From the NCBI RefSeq assembly GCF_020329485.1, contig NZ_JAGKJI010000042.1, positions 1 through 58,073 of the forward strand: DNA of 58,073 nt, in the 5' to 3' direction. Below are positions 17,501-25,857 of the stretch, piece by piece. The first letter of the stretch is position 1; every line of letters starts with the position of its first letter. The DNA comes from Bradyrhizobium cenepequi (GTDB taxonomy: Bacteria > Pseudomonadota > Alphaproteobacteria > Rhizobiales > Xanthobacteraceae). Below the pieces are notes generated by a model. That model did no database searches, had not been told where the DNA came from, and saw only the letters and a list, made by a program, of their open reading frames with translations. The translations under genes were made by a program, and so were the position numbers.

Positions 17501-18715
17501 TTACGTCGCGGTCACTCCCGGAGGCACCGCCCCGATGCGAGTTCTTTTGGTTGAATCCAGGTACGCTTTTGGGTCAACAGGTCGACCGAGCGACATTGAA
17601 TCTCTAATCGCCTGTATGACAGACAACGTCGAAGCCGCGTCTTCCAAAGTAACTTTCGGATCACACTTCCCTTCAATCACGGAAAGAAAGTGCTCCACTT
17701 CTTGTAAAAGAGGATTGTGCAGACCATTGCCTGCGGCGCCCGGGTAAATCGAACTTTCAAGCCGTTGTGTCCATCCCTTTCGAGATCCGCTGGTCGACCA
17801 GATCTGTCCCGATGGAAAGGAAATTGCTCCACCTTCTCCAAACAGGAGATAGCAATCCTTAGGGTATCGGGGGAAAACACTATTCTCCGCGGCGTTGCTC
17901 TCATAGCTGAACGGTGAGGGGGTTAGGTCTGAATGGATAAAGGTGACGTGACAAACGCCCCCCGTCCTATTTTCGATGGTGGCCGTTATCGTATACGAAT
18001 GACCGACTTCATCGTCCGCTAATTTCGTTTCTTGTCCGACAGCACTAACCTCGCGGATCGGACCAAGAAGATGCTGAAACGTATCTATCTCGTGCACCAT
18101 ATTAATCATGATCGTTCCACCGCCCGCAGAGGCTTGAACACGCCAAGAATCAAAGTACTCATCGGGTTTGCGAACCAACCATAGCGCAACGGCGCGGCTG
18201 ATTGATCCCACTACCTTCTTGTCAATAGCACTCTTCAGCCATCCAATTTGGTCTGAGAATCTGCGGTGATATCCAACCAAGACTGGTGTTCGACGTAATT
18301 TGGCGGCCGATTGCAGACGTCCAATCTCAGCCACGTTTCGCGCCGCCGGCTTCTCAAGCAGAACGGGGACGCCCCTTTCAATGCATCTCTCTGCTATCTG
18401 AGCCAGATGGTCAGTCGACGCCGCAACGATCACTCCATCCGGCTTCGTTTTGTCGACCAAAACATCGATAGAGGTGTAAACTGGCGCCCTCAGATATTCG
18501 GCTTTTCGAGCATTCTTGGATGGATCTTTGACGCATAACCCTGCCAGCGATGCTCTTCCGGTCGCCAGAACTTCCTGCGCCATAACAAATCCATGACCCA
18601 GACCGACAATCCCAATCCGCAACGTCTCGTTGCGCCTGGGTTCCCTTAGATTTCTCTTCTCTTCCCCAAGTATCGCACTTACAGCCATTGCGCCAAGCTC
18701 TTCGCCATTGCTCAT
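17501..18715 (-). CDS. Gfo/Idh/MocA-family NAD(P)-dependent oxidoreductase
   Basis: The protein has 404 residues from ATG 18715; ATG 18688, with GAAGAG upstream, is an alternative, and the open frame extends to 19096 without homology. It has the N-terminal dinucleotide fold (LRIGIVGLGHGFVMAQEV), the family EKPAA motif (PVLLEKPAARNVAEI), and HEIDTFQHLLGPIREV in the C-terminal domain. The family oxidises or reduces sugars and inositols. It is the first gene of the minus-strand set and immediately precedes an SDR. The substrate cannot be read from the sequence. Confidence 0.82.
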   Translation of the reverse strand: MSNGEELGAMAVSAILGEEKRNLREPRRNETLRIGIVGLGHGFVMAQEVLATGRASLAGLCVKDPSKNARKAEYLRAPVYTSIDVLVDKTKPDGVIVAASTDHLAQIAERCIERGVPVLLEKPAARNVAEIGRLQSAAKLRRTPVLVGYHRRFSDQIGWLKSAIDKKVVGSISRAVALWLVRKPDEYFDSWRVQASAGGGTIMINMVHEIDTFQHLLGPIREVSAVGQETKLADDEVGHSYTITATIENRTGGVCHVTFIHSDLTPSPFSYESNAAENSVFPRYPKDCYLLFGEGGAISFPSGQIWSTSGSRKGWTQRLESSIYPGAAGNGLHNPLLQEVEHFLSVIEGKCDPKVTLEDAASTLSVIQAIRDSMSLGRPVDPKAYLDSTKRTRIGAVPPGVTAT

Positions 18716-18977
18716 CCGACCTGGATTCTTATTTGATCTCGCTTGAGGATTACAATGATCTGAATCAACGGGCACGGCGCCACCGAACAATTTATCCAAC
18801 ATTACGGGCTTGCGTGATCCTAGGCTTCTTGCAATCTCTACTCTTCGGAGTTTTGTCGACCTGGTTGTTCGATCTCGGACAAACCCCTCCAACGGCGAGG
18901 CGCAAAGCGACGCCATCGTGGCTCGTTGATGGATTGCTGAGGTCGGAAAAGCCGACATCGAGGTCTCATCCTGAGCC

Positions 18978-19290
18978 CTAATCACCGCTCGCCTGAGGTG
19001 GCCCCAAGTTCGATCCAGTCCTGAGTTCGCCCCGGTCGTTGGATTTGCCTGGTTGGGCGGTGGGAGCGACGGGAGCTGGCGCGGAGCCTGCGGCATAGCG
19101 CAGCGCCAGATCCCGTCGCGGTTGGCAGGTGAAGGCGAACTCGGACACGGCGTCTTCCATCCGTGCTACGAGTGGTCGTGCGTCGTTGTCTTCGGCCCGC
19201 CAGCATCGAAGCGTGACGCGGGCCTGAGCCAGCGACGTGAACAGCGTCTCGTTCAATCCTTCATGCCGCGGGCGACCTCTAATGGGGAAG
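18978..19290 (-). pseudogene. IS3-family transposase OrfB C-terminal fragment
   Basis: The minus strand encodes GLNETLFTSLAQARVTLRCW, PLVARMEDAVSEFAFTCQPR and RRDLALRYAAGSAPAPVAPT, the C-terminus of IS3-family transposases (family form DECLNETLFTSLAHAR, then RPHSRLGWLTPAEFAA). The glutamate and upstream DDE residues are gone. A matching OrfA fragment of the same orientation lies at 19905-20117, so both probably derive from one element split by other insertions. Confidence 0.78.
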
Positions 19291-19358
19291 ACGGCCAGAT
19301 CCGTCGGAGCCATAGACCGCGATGCACGGAACCGCTAACAGGGCCATTCAACAAGGAA

Positions 19359-19496
19359 GTCGCGACATTTGGGTTGGATATTTCGAAGTACGTATTTCAC
19401 ATCCATGCAGTTGATAGCCAAGACGGTTGTCGCGTCTCACTTCATCGTCACTCAACGATGAGACTGTTCTCGGTGAAAATGGCTAGAAGCGCTTGA
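19359..19496 (+). pseudogene. IS110-family transposase N-terminal fragment
   Basis: VATFGLDISKYVFHIHAVDS is the start of IS110-type transposases (family form TFGLDISKHVFQVHGVD) and contains the first acidic residue of their DEDD site. The homology ends after about 45 residues. It sits inside the broken IS3 element. Confidence 0.7.
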
Positions 19497-19689
19497 TCGC
19501 ACCCCCCAGACTGCGGGAACTCTTGCATTGCTACGGACGACGACGGCAGCATTGGGCCGTCATTGCGTCCCTGATCGAAACGGCCTTACGCCGCGTGGGC
19601 AATAAACCGCTAAGGCACGGCTGGCCGCATCGGCGCAGCTTAGCGTTACTTACCCTTCTGCAGCCGCTTGGGATCGCGCCGATCAGCTC

Positions 19690-19885
19690 TGGCAACGCAT
19701 TGATATTCACCGGGCCGCACAGGATTGTCTAAGGCAGCGTTGACGCTCTTCATGGAGGTCGACGCCTCGATCAGCCTGCCATCGCCTGAGAGGTGCTCGC
19801 CGGACAAGAGCCAATGCACCTGCGGCAGGTTTGGCACAGTGCAAAGAAACTTGGCCGCGATATCGCCGTCGAGCAGCCGGTCCCG
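19690..19885 (-). pseudogene. IS1182/IS5-like transposase fragment
   Basis: The minus-strand peptide VHWLLSGEHLSGDGRLIEAS, followed by TSMKSV, matches the region LLSDEHFSVDGTLIEAWASMKS of DDE transposases of this group, including the aspartate of the core. Nothing else of the protein remains. It interrupts the IS3 OrfA fragment. Confidence 0.65.
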
Positions 19886-19904
19886 GTTATTGCCGCGGTC
19901 GCAT

Positions 19905-20120
19905 CCAACAGCAGCCTCAGCCGCATGTTTTCGTCCTCCAACCTCATCAGGCGCTTCGCATGCGAGACCTCCATCCTGCGACGCTTGGCTTTCCATCTGT
20001 AGGTCATGGCTTCACTGACGCCGTGCTTCCGGCACAGATCGGCGACCGGAAGCCAGCCTCGTGCTCCTAAAAATCCCGATAATCTACTCTTGCGAAAGGC
20101 GGCTGCGCTTCATGTCCTGG
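19905..20120 (-). pseudogene. IS3-family OrfA fragment, frameshifted
   Basis: Reading the minus strand, MKRSRLSQEQIIGIF is followed by WKAKRRRMEVSHAKRLMRLE and then DENMRLRLLLDA in shifted frames. This is the helix-turn-helix and leucine-zipper region of IS3 OrfA proteins (family form WKAKYGGMEVSDAKRLKALE). It is the probable 5' end of the element whose 3' end is at 18978. Confidence 0.72.
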
Positions 20121-20635
20121 TCCTTTGGGCCAGAGCGACCTTCTGGATTAACCGTGGGAAAGGTCCGGATACGCCAGCCCCTCTTCTTGATATTGTTGTC
20201 CGGTTTCCGACAGCGGCATCACAAAACCTGTGAGATTCAAAACACCGCGCGCCATGAGCGCATCGCGAACCGTTTCAAAGCGCAATCAGGCGCTTAGTGC
20301 GCGCGAGGAGCGCTGGCATGGCCGTTGCTCTTTCTCGCCGTGGGGCGATAGGGGCCCGATCAACGGGCTGAATCGACTTGAGGTGGTCGACGCGGCGAGT
20401 TCGGTCTGAGAGATCCGTATTGGTGCTTAGCTTGGCGACGGTTGTTACATCGACCTTGGCGGTGTCCATCGGTTTGGTATCCTGCGTGACAGGTATAAAG
20501 ATCGCTGAATTTCTGCGCCATTTGGCGCCTGGTTCGCAAGCTTGCACTGCTCTCCCAATTATAAGAGGTCGTCCGACTAAGCAGATTGAAAACGAAATGT
20601 TGGTGTTCCCAAGCAAATCAGGGCGCACGAACCGC
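20121..20635. other. Gap without a recognisable gene
   Basis: Several short open frames exist on both strands, but none has a family motif, a credible ribosome-binding site and consistent codon use together. I see nothing assignable in this half kilobase. Confidence 0.4.
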
Positions 20636-20639
20636 CTGG

Positions 20640-21070
20640 GTCTTACGCTTGAGGCCCCGCGAATATGTGGCGGCCGGCCACAGGGTTGGTAGTCGAGACC
20701 GATGCCGGCGTGGCATCGGCGCTAGGGTCGACACGCAAGGCCGGCGCAACGATTCTGGACTCCTTACGTGAGGTATTTTGCATCGAGCGAGATGATAATA
20801 AAGGTCAAGGAGCCCCAGATTGCCGAATGGACGCAGCTGCGAAATAGCCAGATCCTCTTGACTTGTCTGCATCCGGCGTCGGACCCGGAGCAGGCCATTG
20901 TGCTCCTAAAGCCTGGGTGCACCGCAATTTGCTTAGGAAGCCGTGACCTGATGCGCAGGGCGGGACTTCCGCTGCTTTCGCCGATGAGCGAGGTCGTCGG
21001 CAGGCTTGCGATCGAGGCGGCCGGTAACGGCCGCGCGCTTGGCCGGCTACAGATGACCAGTGGCACCACT
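20640..21070 (+). pseudogene. ald: Alanine dehydrogenase N-terminal remnant, frameshifted
   Basis: The first frame gives VVETDAGVASALGSTRKAGA, then TILDSLREVF. After a shift at about 20785 the next frame gives MIIKVKEPQIAEWTQLRNSQ, LLTCLHPASDPEQAI and LPLLSPMSEVVGRLAIEAAG. These are the successive blocks of alanine dehydrogenase (Ald), including the KVKEP segment. The C-terminal NAD domain is missing. The gene is therefore broken by both frameshift and truncation. Confidence 0.8.
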
Positions 21071-21313
21071 TTGACACCGTGCCTTCGTGACCCGCGGCGA
21101 CAGCTAGATCGCAGAAAATTTCGAGCGCGAGCTGGCAAGCGGTATCAGGCCGCTCCGTTCGCTCGCAATTGGAAACAGCGAGCCAGATGCCAGCATACTG
21201 CCGGCGGAGTGCTTTTCTTAACCGGTCCGTCCTGGCCTTTACGAACATCACCGCAGACTTGCGGGACGTTCGGGCTTCGGAATTATGGCGCGGCTCAACA
21301 AGGCTAGCGCAGA

Positions 21314-21655
21314 GTGCCTTTGAAGGACCCAGACGCCGTAGCGGCAATCGTCTCAACTTTGCGGCGCGTTCACGGCGACAACATTGCACGCGCGTTGCTG
21401 AAAGACGGCGTGAGCTTGGCGGCACTTATCGATGCGGCGTTCCGCTTGCCAATAAGCAACGGTAACGCTGTCCGAATGATTGGGAGAGCGCTTCGCTCTG
21501 GCGATTTCAGCTTCACACCGGACATGGGGCCGCTCTGGCACGTGCGGTACATCTATGAGGATCGACGTGCATCGATGCGCGTCGTGGACATGGAGATGTC
21601 AACGCCGGACAGGACCTTCTCGAGCGCTGAGATTTCGTTGCGGCTGTCGGCATGA
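21314..21655 (+). CDS. Hypothetical protein of 113 residues
   Basis: The frame begins MPLKDPDAVAAIVSTLRRVH and ends SSAEISLRLSA. The composition is protein-like, with a helical N-terminal half (IARALLKDGVSLAALIDAAF) and a beta-rich second half (LWHVRYIYEDRRASMRVVDM). I do not recognise a family, and there is no strong ribosome-binding site. It lies between the ald remnant and an IS66 remnant, so it may itself be a fragment. Confidence 0.4.
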   Translation: MPLKDPDAVAAIVSTLRRVHGDNIARALLKDGVSLAALIDAAFRLPISNGNAVRMIGRALRSGDFSFTPDMGPLWHVRYIYEDRRASMRVVDMEMSTPDRTFSSAEISLRLSA

Positions 21656-22115
21656 CGCGAAACCAAGTCCCTCCCTCTCACGGCGTTTTTTGTCAATCGG
21701 ATTGCAATTTTGCGCCTGATTGGCGTCCGCTTTTTTGGAGGCCGATCCGCGGCTCAGGAGTCAAATTTGCAGGCTGGAACACAGGCTGTCGAGAGTAGGC
21801 GAGCGGATACGATGCGCCGCCCAAGATCGCAACGAGTAGCTGCGCCGGATGCGGCTGAATTTATCTGGGGTATATAATACAAAAGCGCAATGTCTCTGGT
21901 TCAGGGAATTGGTGCTCACCCCTCGACATCCTCGACCTCGCCGCCGCGTCCGACGAGAGCGATCCGATGCCGGCGGCCGAGCAACGGGGCGCAAGCTTCC
22001 GGGCAAGCCGCATCGTGACCTCGGTCTTCGGCATGACCGCCACCTGTCAGCCCGAGATCGGCTTCGACATGAGCCGTCCGACTATCTCACATAGACCCTT
22101 GTCGAGCCTGGACAG
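21656..22115. other. Gap without a recognisable gene
   Basis: Short frames only. A stretch near 22010 can be read as MTATCQPEIGFDMSRP, with no family match I know. This is probably decayed DNA next to the IS66 remnant. Confidence 0.35.
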
Positions 22116-22124
22116 TCTCCCCCG

Positions 22125-22968
22125 ATGACCGATTTCGGCCGCTCCCCCTTGCACTCCGCTTCGACGGCGAGCCCGCCGACCCCGGCGACACATCACCGAC
22201 ACCCGATCGCGAGCGGACGACGATCTGCTGGGCGATCCGCGCGACGATCGGCCGTGAACCGGCGCCGACCCGCCGGCAGTGGCCTACACTTTCGCGCCCG
22301 GTCGCGGCCCCGTCTACGCGCGCAGGCTGCTCGACGGTTATCGCGGCATCGTGCAATGCGACAGCTATACCGTCTGCAAGACCATTGCCGACACCGCGCC
22401 TGACGCGGCGATCACGCCGGCTTTCTGCAGGTCGCATTTGCGGTGGCGCTTCTTCGTTGTCCAGGACGGTTCTGCCTCGATCGCTGACGAAGCGCTCGAG
22501 CCTGTCGCCGCTCTCTATGCCATCGAGTAGACGATCAGGGGCCGCAGCGCCGATGAGCGCCGTGCCGTCCGCCAGGAGCGCAGCAAGGCGCTGGTGCTGG
22601 CGCTCAAGGCCTGGTTCGAGCGGCAACTCACCCGCGTCTCGGGCAAAGCGACAATTGCCCAGCACATCCGTTAAGCCTTGAACCACTGGGATGCCTGACG
22701 CGGTTTCCTCGACGACGGTCGCATTAAGCTCGACACCCACATCGTCGAACGAAGCATCCGTCCTCTTATCAACCGCAAGAATGCACTGTTCGCGGGGCAT
22801 CATGAGGGCGCGGAGAACTGTGCCTGCATTGCTTCGCTGATCGACCTGCCGGTCTGCGGCGTCGAGCCGCGGGCTTATCTGACCGGCGTCCTCACCAGAC
22901 TTGTCAATCTCTGGCCGGCCTCGCGTCTGGACGAACGCATGCCCTGGGCATCGATCGCCGCAAGCTAA
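22125..22968 (+). pseudogene. IS66-family TnpC transposase, C-terminal part with stop codons
   Basis: Conserved IS66 blocks run in one frame through several internal stops: FAPGRGPVYARRLLDGYRGI, VQCDSYTVCKTI, AFCRSHLRWRFF, RAVRQERSKALVLALKAW, FLDDGRIKLDTHIVERSIRP, NRKNALFAGHHEGAENCACI and AYLTGVLTRLVNLWPASRLD, ending at the TAA 22966-22968. The in-frame stops (for example after ALYAIE and around ALNHWDA) show it is dead. A TnpA fragment lies next to it in the opposite direction, so the element is also rearranged. Confidence 0.85.
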
Positions 22969-23242
22969 CGGCCTTGCCGCTTGACGAGCTCGCTTTCTGG
23001 ATCGTGATCGCTCCAGCAGACCTCGTCGCCACCGGCTCCGTGACTTCTGGCAGCTTCAACACCTCGTCGCGTATCGCCTTGCGCCAAGCCGACAAATGCC
23101 GCGGCGACAGATCGTGGCGCCGCGCGATACCCGAGACGATCGCGCCCGGCACAAAGGATTCTGCGACGATCCGTCCCTTGACCTCGCCACTCCAGCGCCA
23201 CCGGACCCGTAGCTGGGATGCTTCGACAACAGGCTCGATCAT
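22904..23242 (-). pseudogene. IS66-family TnpA fragment
   Basis: The frame encodes WRWSGEVKGRIVAESFVPGA, then IARRHDLSPRHLSAWRKAIR, the helix-turn-helix region of IS66 TnpA (family form ARRHGLSPQQLFGWRR). The last 30 residues run into sequence shared with the TnpC 3' end on the other strand and are not native. In an intact IS66, tnpA and tnpC share one strand, so an inversion or separate insertion has occurred. Confidence 0.72.
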
Positions 23243-23377
23243 CTATGCAAACCGTGCTCTTCAAGACCGAACGCATGTTGCCGATCAGCTCACGAGCAAC
23301 AAGGTGGGGTCAAAGGATCGCTCGCTTACGTTCGTCCTTTCGGAGCTGCCACCGCTGGTCCAAATCGTGCAGAGAGC

Positions 23378-23392
23378 GTCACAAATTGTGAC
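23378..23392. promoter_or_regulatory. Palindromic operator-like site upstream of virK
   Basis: GTCACAAATTGTGAC is a perfect 7+1+7 palindrome about 195 bases before the virK start. A further half-site (TTTGTGACG) occurs around 23420. A second hairpin with arms CGCAACC/GGTTGCG follows near 23440-23465. The factor is unknown. This is the main structured sequence in the 340-base gap between the IS66 remnant and virK. Confidence 0.45.
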
Positions 23393-23585
23393 GCCACTTC
23401 GCAAACCTTACATACGCGTTTGTGACGTTAGATTAGCCTTCGCAACCACTTGCGCGCGGTTGCGACACGTGTTGTTTCGAAGGCGAACGTGCCCGATGTC
23501 TTGAATCCGCCAAGCTGTTTGCGAACACGACATCGGGCAACTTGGCGCTTGCGCGGCCTGTGGTTCATGTAGAGGAGAAGAGCAT

Positions 23586-24026
23586 ATGCAGTTCAGTGGC
23601 AGACGCCTGTCGATCCTGTTTTCCTTGCTTTTGGCTGCAAGCGTGAGCACGATCGCCAAGGCCGATGAGCCCTCGCCGAAATACGCCGAGGTGCTCAGTG
23701 CCCTGCACGCCGGCAAGAATGTGAAGGTCATACTGGACCTCAACCGCTGTACCACCGTAGATGGCGGCAAGCCCGGGCCGGCCGTGCAGGGCGGGCTGGT
23801 TATCAGGGCCTTCAGCGAAACCGCCCAGAACGGCATCAGCTTCGGCGGTGCGCATCAAACCGTAGACAACTCGGGGCACCCGGTGACGGAATACCATCGC
23901 CACATCCTCAGCCGCGAAGGCAAGCTCACGATGCGGGTCTCCAAGCTGGCCGCCGGGGCGGCCGAAGCCGTGAAGGAGGGCGAATTCGTCTGCGAACTGC
24001 CGGACGGCGCGAAGTTCGTCTGGTAA
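23586..24026 (+). CDS. virK: VirK-family exported protein
   Basis: The protein has 146 residues. A signal peptide covers about residues 1-26 (LSILFSLLLAASVSTIAKAD), followed by YAEVLSALHAGKNVKVILDL, NRCTTVDGGKPGP and a two-cysteine mature domain ending ELPDGAKFVW. The pattern matches VirK, known from the Agrobacterium virulence regulon and common in rhizobia; its biochemical role is unclear. GAGGAGAAG precedes the ATG. It is flanked by IS66 and IS5 remnants and has no operon partner. Confidence 0.8.
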   Translation: MQFSGRRLSILFSLLLAASVSTIAKADEPSPKYAEVLSALHAGKNVKVILDLNRCTTVDGGKPGPAVQGGLVIRAFSETAQNGISFGGAHQTVDNSGHPVTEYHRHILSREGKLTMRVSKLAAGAAEAVKEGEFVCELPDGAKFVW

Positions 24027-24084
24027 TCGGAAAAAGCACTACGGCACGGCCGCGGTGCGATTTCGCTACCCCGATCCTCTAGGC

Positions 24085-24365
24085 CATGTGACACTCATCG
24101 GAGCCGTAACACGGTAGCCGCGATCGTGACGACGGCCAGGTAGTTTCTGGTCGTGTTTTCAGCGGGGTCGCCGCGCGACGAAATTGCTTCAGTTTGCTGA
24201 AGTAGCATTCGATGAGGCGATGATGGGCGTAGAGGTGTTTGTTGAGCGGATATTTGAGTGATCGCGAGGGGTTGTTGGGAATGATGGCTTGGGCCCCTTT
24301 GTCAGCCGCAGCATCGCGGATGTGATCGGCGTCATAAGCGGCATTCGCGATGATCTGGGTCGCTC
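24085..24365 (-). pseudogene. IS5-family transposase C-terminal remnant
   Basis: The minus strand reads NAAYDADHIRDAAADKGAQA, then IIPNNPSRSLKYPLNKHLYA and HHRLIECYFSKLKQFRRAAT. This is the same segment as the second frame of the intact element at 14963-15816, with many differences. The N-terminal half is lacking. It is an old, truncated relative. Confidence 0.82.
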
Positions 24366-24560
24366 ATGTCAGATCGTGTGCCACAGCTGCAAATCGACTC
24401 ACCATCGATGTGGATACCCAACGCAACGGGTAGACATCGTCCAAAATAGGGCCGTCAGGAGGCGGCACGCAGTGATGATGAAAGTCGAGGACGACGAGAA
24501 GTCGCTACTTGTGGCGCTCAGCTCTACATCGCCGTGCGCGTAAAATGAGCACGAAAAAGC
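24366..24560. other. Short gap without a recognisable gene
   Basis: Open frames on either strand are short and without motifs. The sequence separates the IS5 remnant from a promoter-like site. Confidence 0.35.
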
Positions 24561-24591
24561 TTGAACCTGACGCAGCGTCAGGTTGTAGGCT
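24561..24591 (+). promoter_or_regulatory. MerR-type promoter with 19-base spacer
   Basis: A -35-like TTGAAC (24561-24566) and a -10-like TAGGCT (24586-24591) are separated by 19 bases, the long spacer typical of MerR-family activator promoters. A near-perfect palindrome with arms AACCTGACGC and GCGTCAGGTT (24564-24584) fills the spacer, as MerR operators do. It points toward vanA, 180 bases downstream. No merR gene is visible nearby, so it may be a remnant of a lost unit. Confidence 0.5.
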
Positions 24592-24773
24592 TGGCGGTGC
24601 CTGTAGCTCATCGACAAACCCATTCGAGCGGCGTGGCTTATTGCCACGCTTGTCATTTGAGGATGATGAGTGATCGCCGAGGAACATCTCGTGCCGGGGC
24701 GGCAAGGCGCAGGCTATTGGAATGGGCTTAGACAAGCCCGCGACCATCGACCGGACCAGGGAGAGACGCCACC

Positions 24774-25847
24774 ATGAACGCATCCAAGCCTTTTCCGCTC
24801 AACGCCTGGTACGCGGCTGCATGGTGCCACGAAATCGGCCGCGAGCTGTCCGCCCGCACCATCTGCGGCAAGAACGTCGTGCTCTACCGGCTCACCGACG
24901 GCGTGATCGCCGCGCTGGAGGATGCCTGCTGGCACCGGCTGCTGCCGCTGTCGCTCGGACATCTCAAGGGCGATGACGTCATGTGTGGCTATCACGGGCT
25001 GGTCTTCAATTCGGCCGGCCGCTGCACCTACATGCCCGCGCAGAAGACGATCAATCCGTCAGCTTGCGTGCGCGTCTATCCGGTCGCCGAGCGGCATCGC
25101 CTGGTCTGGCTGTGGCCCGGTGACCCCGCGCTGGCGGACCCTGCCAAAATTCCGAATTTTCACTGGAACGACGGCACGCAATGGCTCGGCGAGGGGGGCA
25201 CGTTCTATCAGCTGAAATGCGACTATCGCCTTGTGATCGACAATCTCATGGACCTCACCCACGAGACGTATGTTCACGCCGGCAGCATCGGCGATGAGGC
25301 GATCACGGCCGCGCCCTTCGATGTGACCCACACCGGCGACACGGCGACGATGACGCGCTGGATGATCGACATCGAGCCGCCCCCGTTCTGGGCGCGCCAG
25401 CTCGGACGGCCGGGCCGTGTCGATCGCTGGCAGATCGTGACGTTCCAGGCACCGTCGGTCGTCGTCGGCGACGTCGGCGTGGCGCTGACAGGTACGGGCG
25501 CGCCGCAAGGCGACCGCTCGCACGGCGCCAACGGCGCGTTCTTGGCGGCGATCACCCCCGAGACCGAGATGACCTGCCACTATTTCTGGAACTTCGTCCG
25601 CAATTATCGCAGGCATGATGCGCAATTGACGAAAGAGCTCCAGCTCGCCCACGTCAATGGCGGAGCGGGCGTCTACGATCAGGATCACAGGGTATTGGAG
25701 GCGCAGCAGGCCGCGATCGACAAGAACCCGCGTTCGCCCTTCTACGATCTCAACATCGATGCGGGCGCGCTCTGGGCGCGGCGGCTGATCGACCGGATGC
25801 TGGCCGACGAACAGGCCCGCGTGATCGCAAATGTTGCGGCCGAGTGA
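24774..25847 (+). CDS. vanA: Vanillate O-demethylase-type Rieske oxygenase subunit
   Basis: The protein has 357 residues. The Rieske 2Fe-2S ligands are Cys52 and His54 (ACWHR) and Cys71 and His74 (CGYHG). The catalytic mononuclear-iron histidines His163 and His168 lie in DNLMDLTHETYVH. Length and the PLNAWYAAAW start match VanA oxygenases, which remove the methyl group of vanillate to give protocatechuate. GGGAGAG precedes the ATG. The reductase follows after 10 bases. Related enzymes demethylate other methoxy-aromatics, so the exact substrate is inferred. Confidence 0.87.
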   Translation: MNASKPFPLNAWYAAAWCHEIGRELSARTICGKNVVLYRLTDGVIAALEDACWHRLLPLSLGHLKGDDVMCGYHGLVFNSAGRCTYMPAQKTINPSACVRVYPVAERHRLVWLWPGDPALADPAKIPNFHWNDGTQWLGEGGTFYQLKCDYRLVIDNLMDLTHETYVHAGSIGDEAITAAPFDVTHTGDTATMTRWMIDIEPPPFWARQLGRPGRVDRWQIVTFQAPSVVVGDVGVALTGTGAPQGDRSHGANGAFLAAITPETEMTCHYFWNFVRNYRRHDAQLTKELQLAHVNGGAGVYDQDHRVLEAQQAAIDKNPRSPFYDLNIDAGALWARRLIDRMLADEQARVIANVAAE

Positions 25848-25857
25848 GCGGAAGGTC

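Noticed and set aside
19820..19845. TGGCAC...TGCA as a possible sigma-54 promoter
   Set aside because: The spacing between the GG and GC elements is wrong and it lies inside transposase remnants.
20768..21307. A 179-codon open frame as one gene
   Set aside because: Only the first 90 residues are alanine dehydrogenase; the frame upstream is shifted and the rest has no homology, so it is treated as part of an ald pseudogene.
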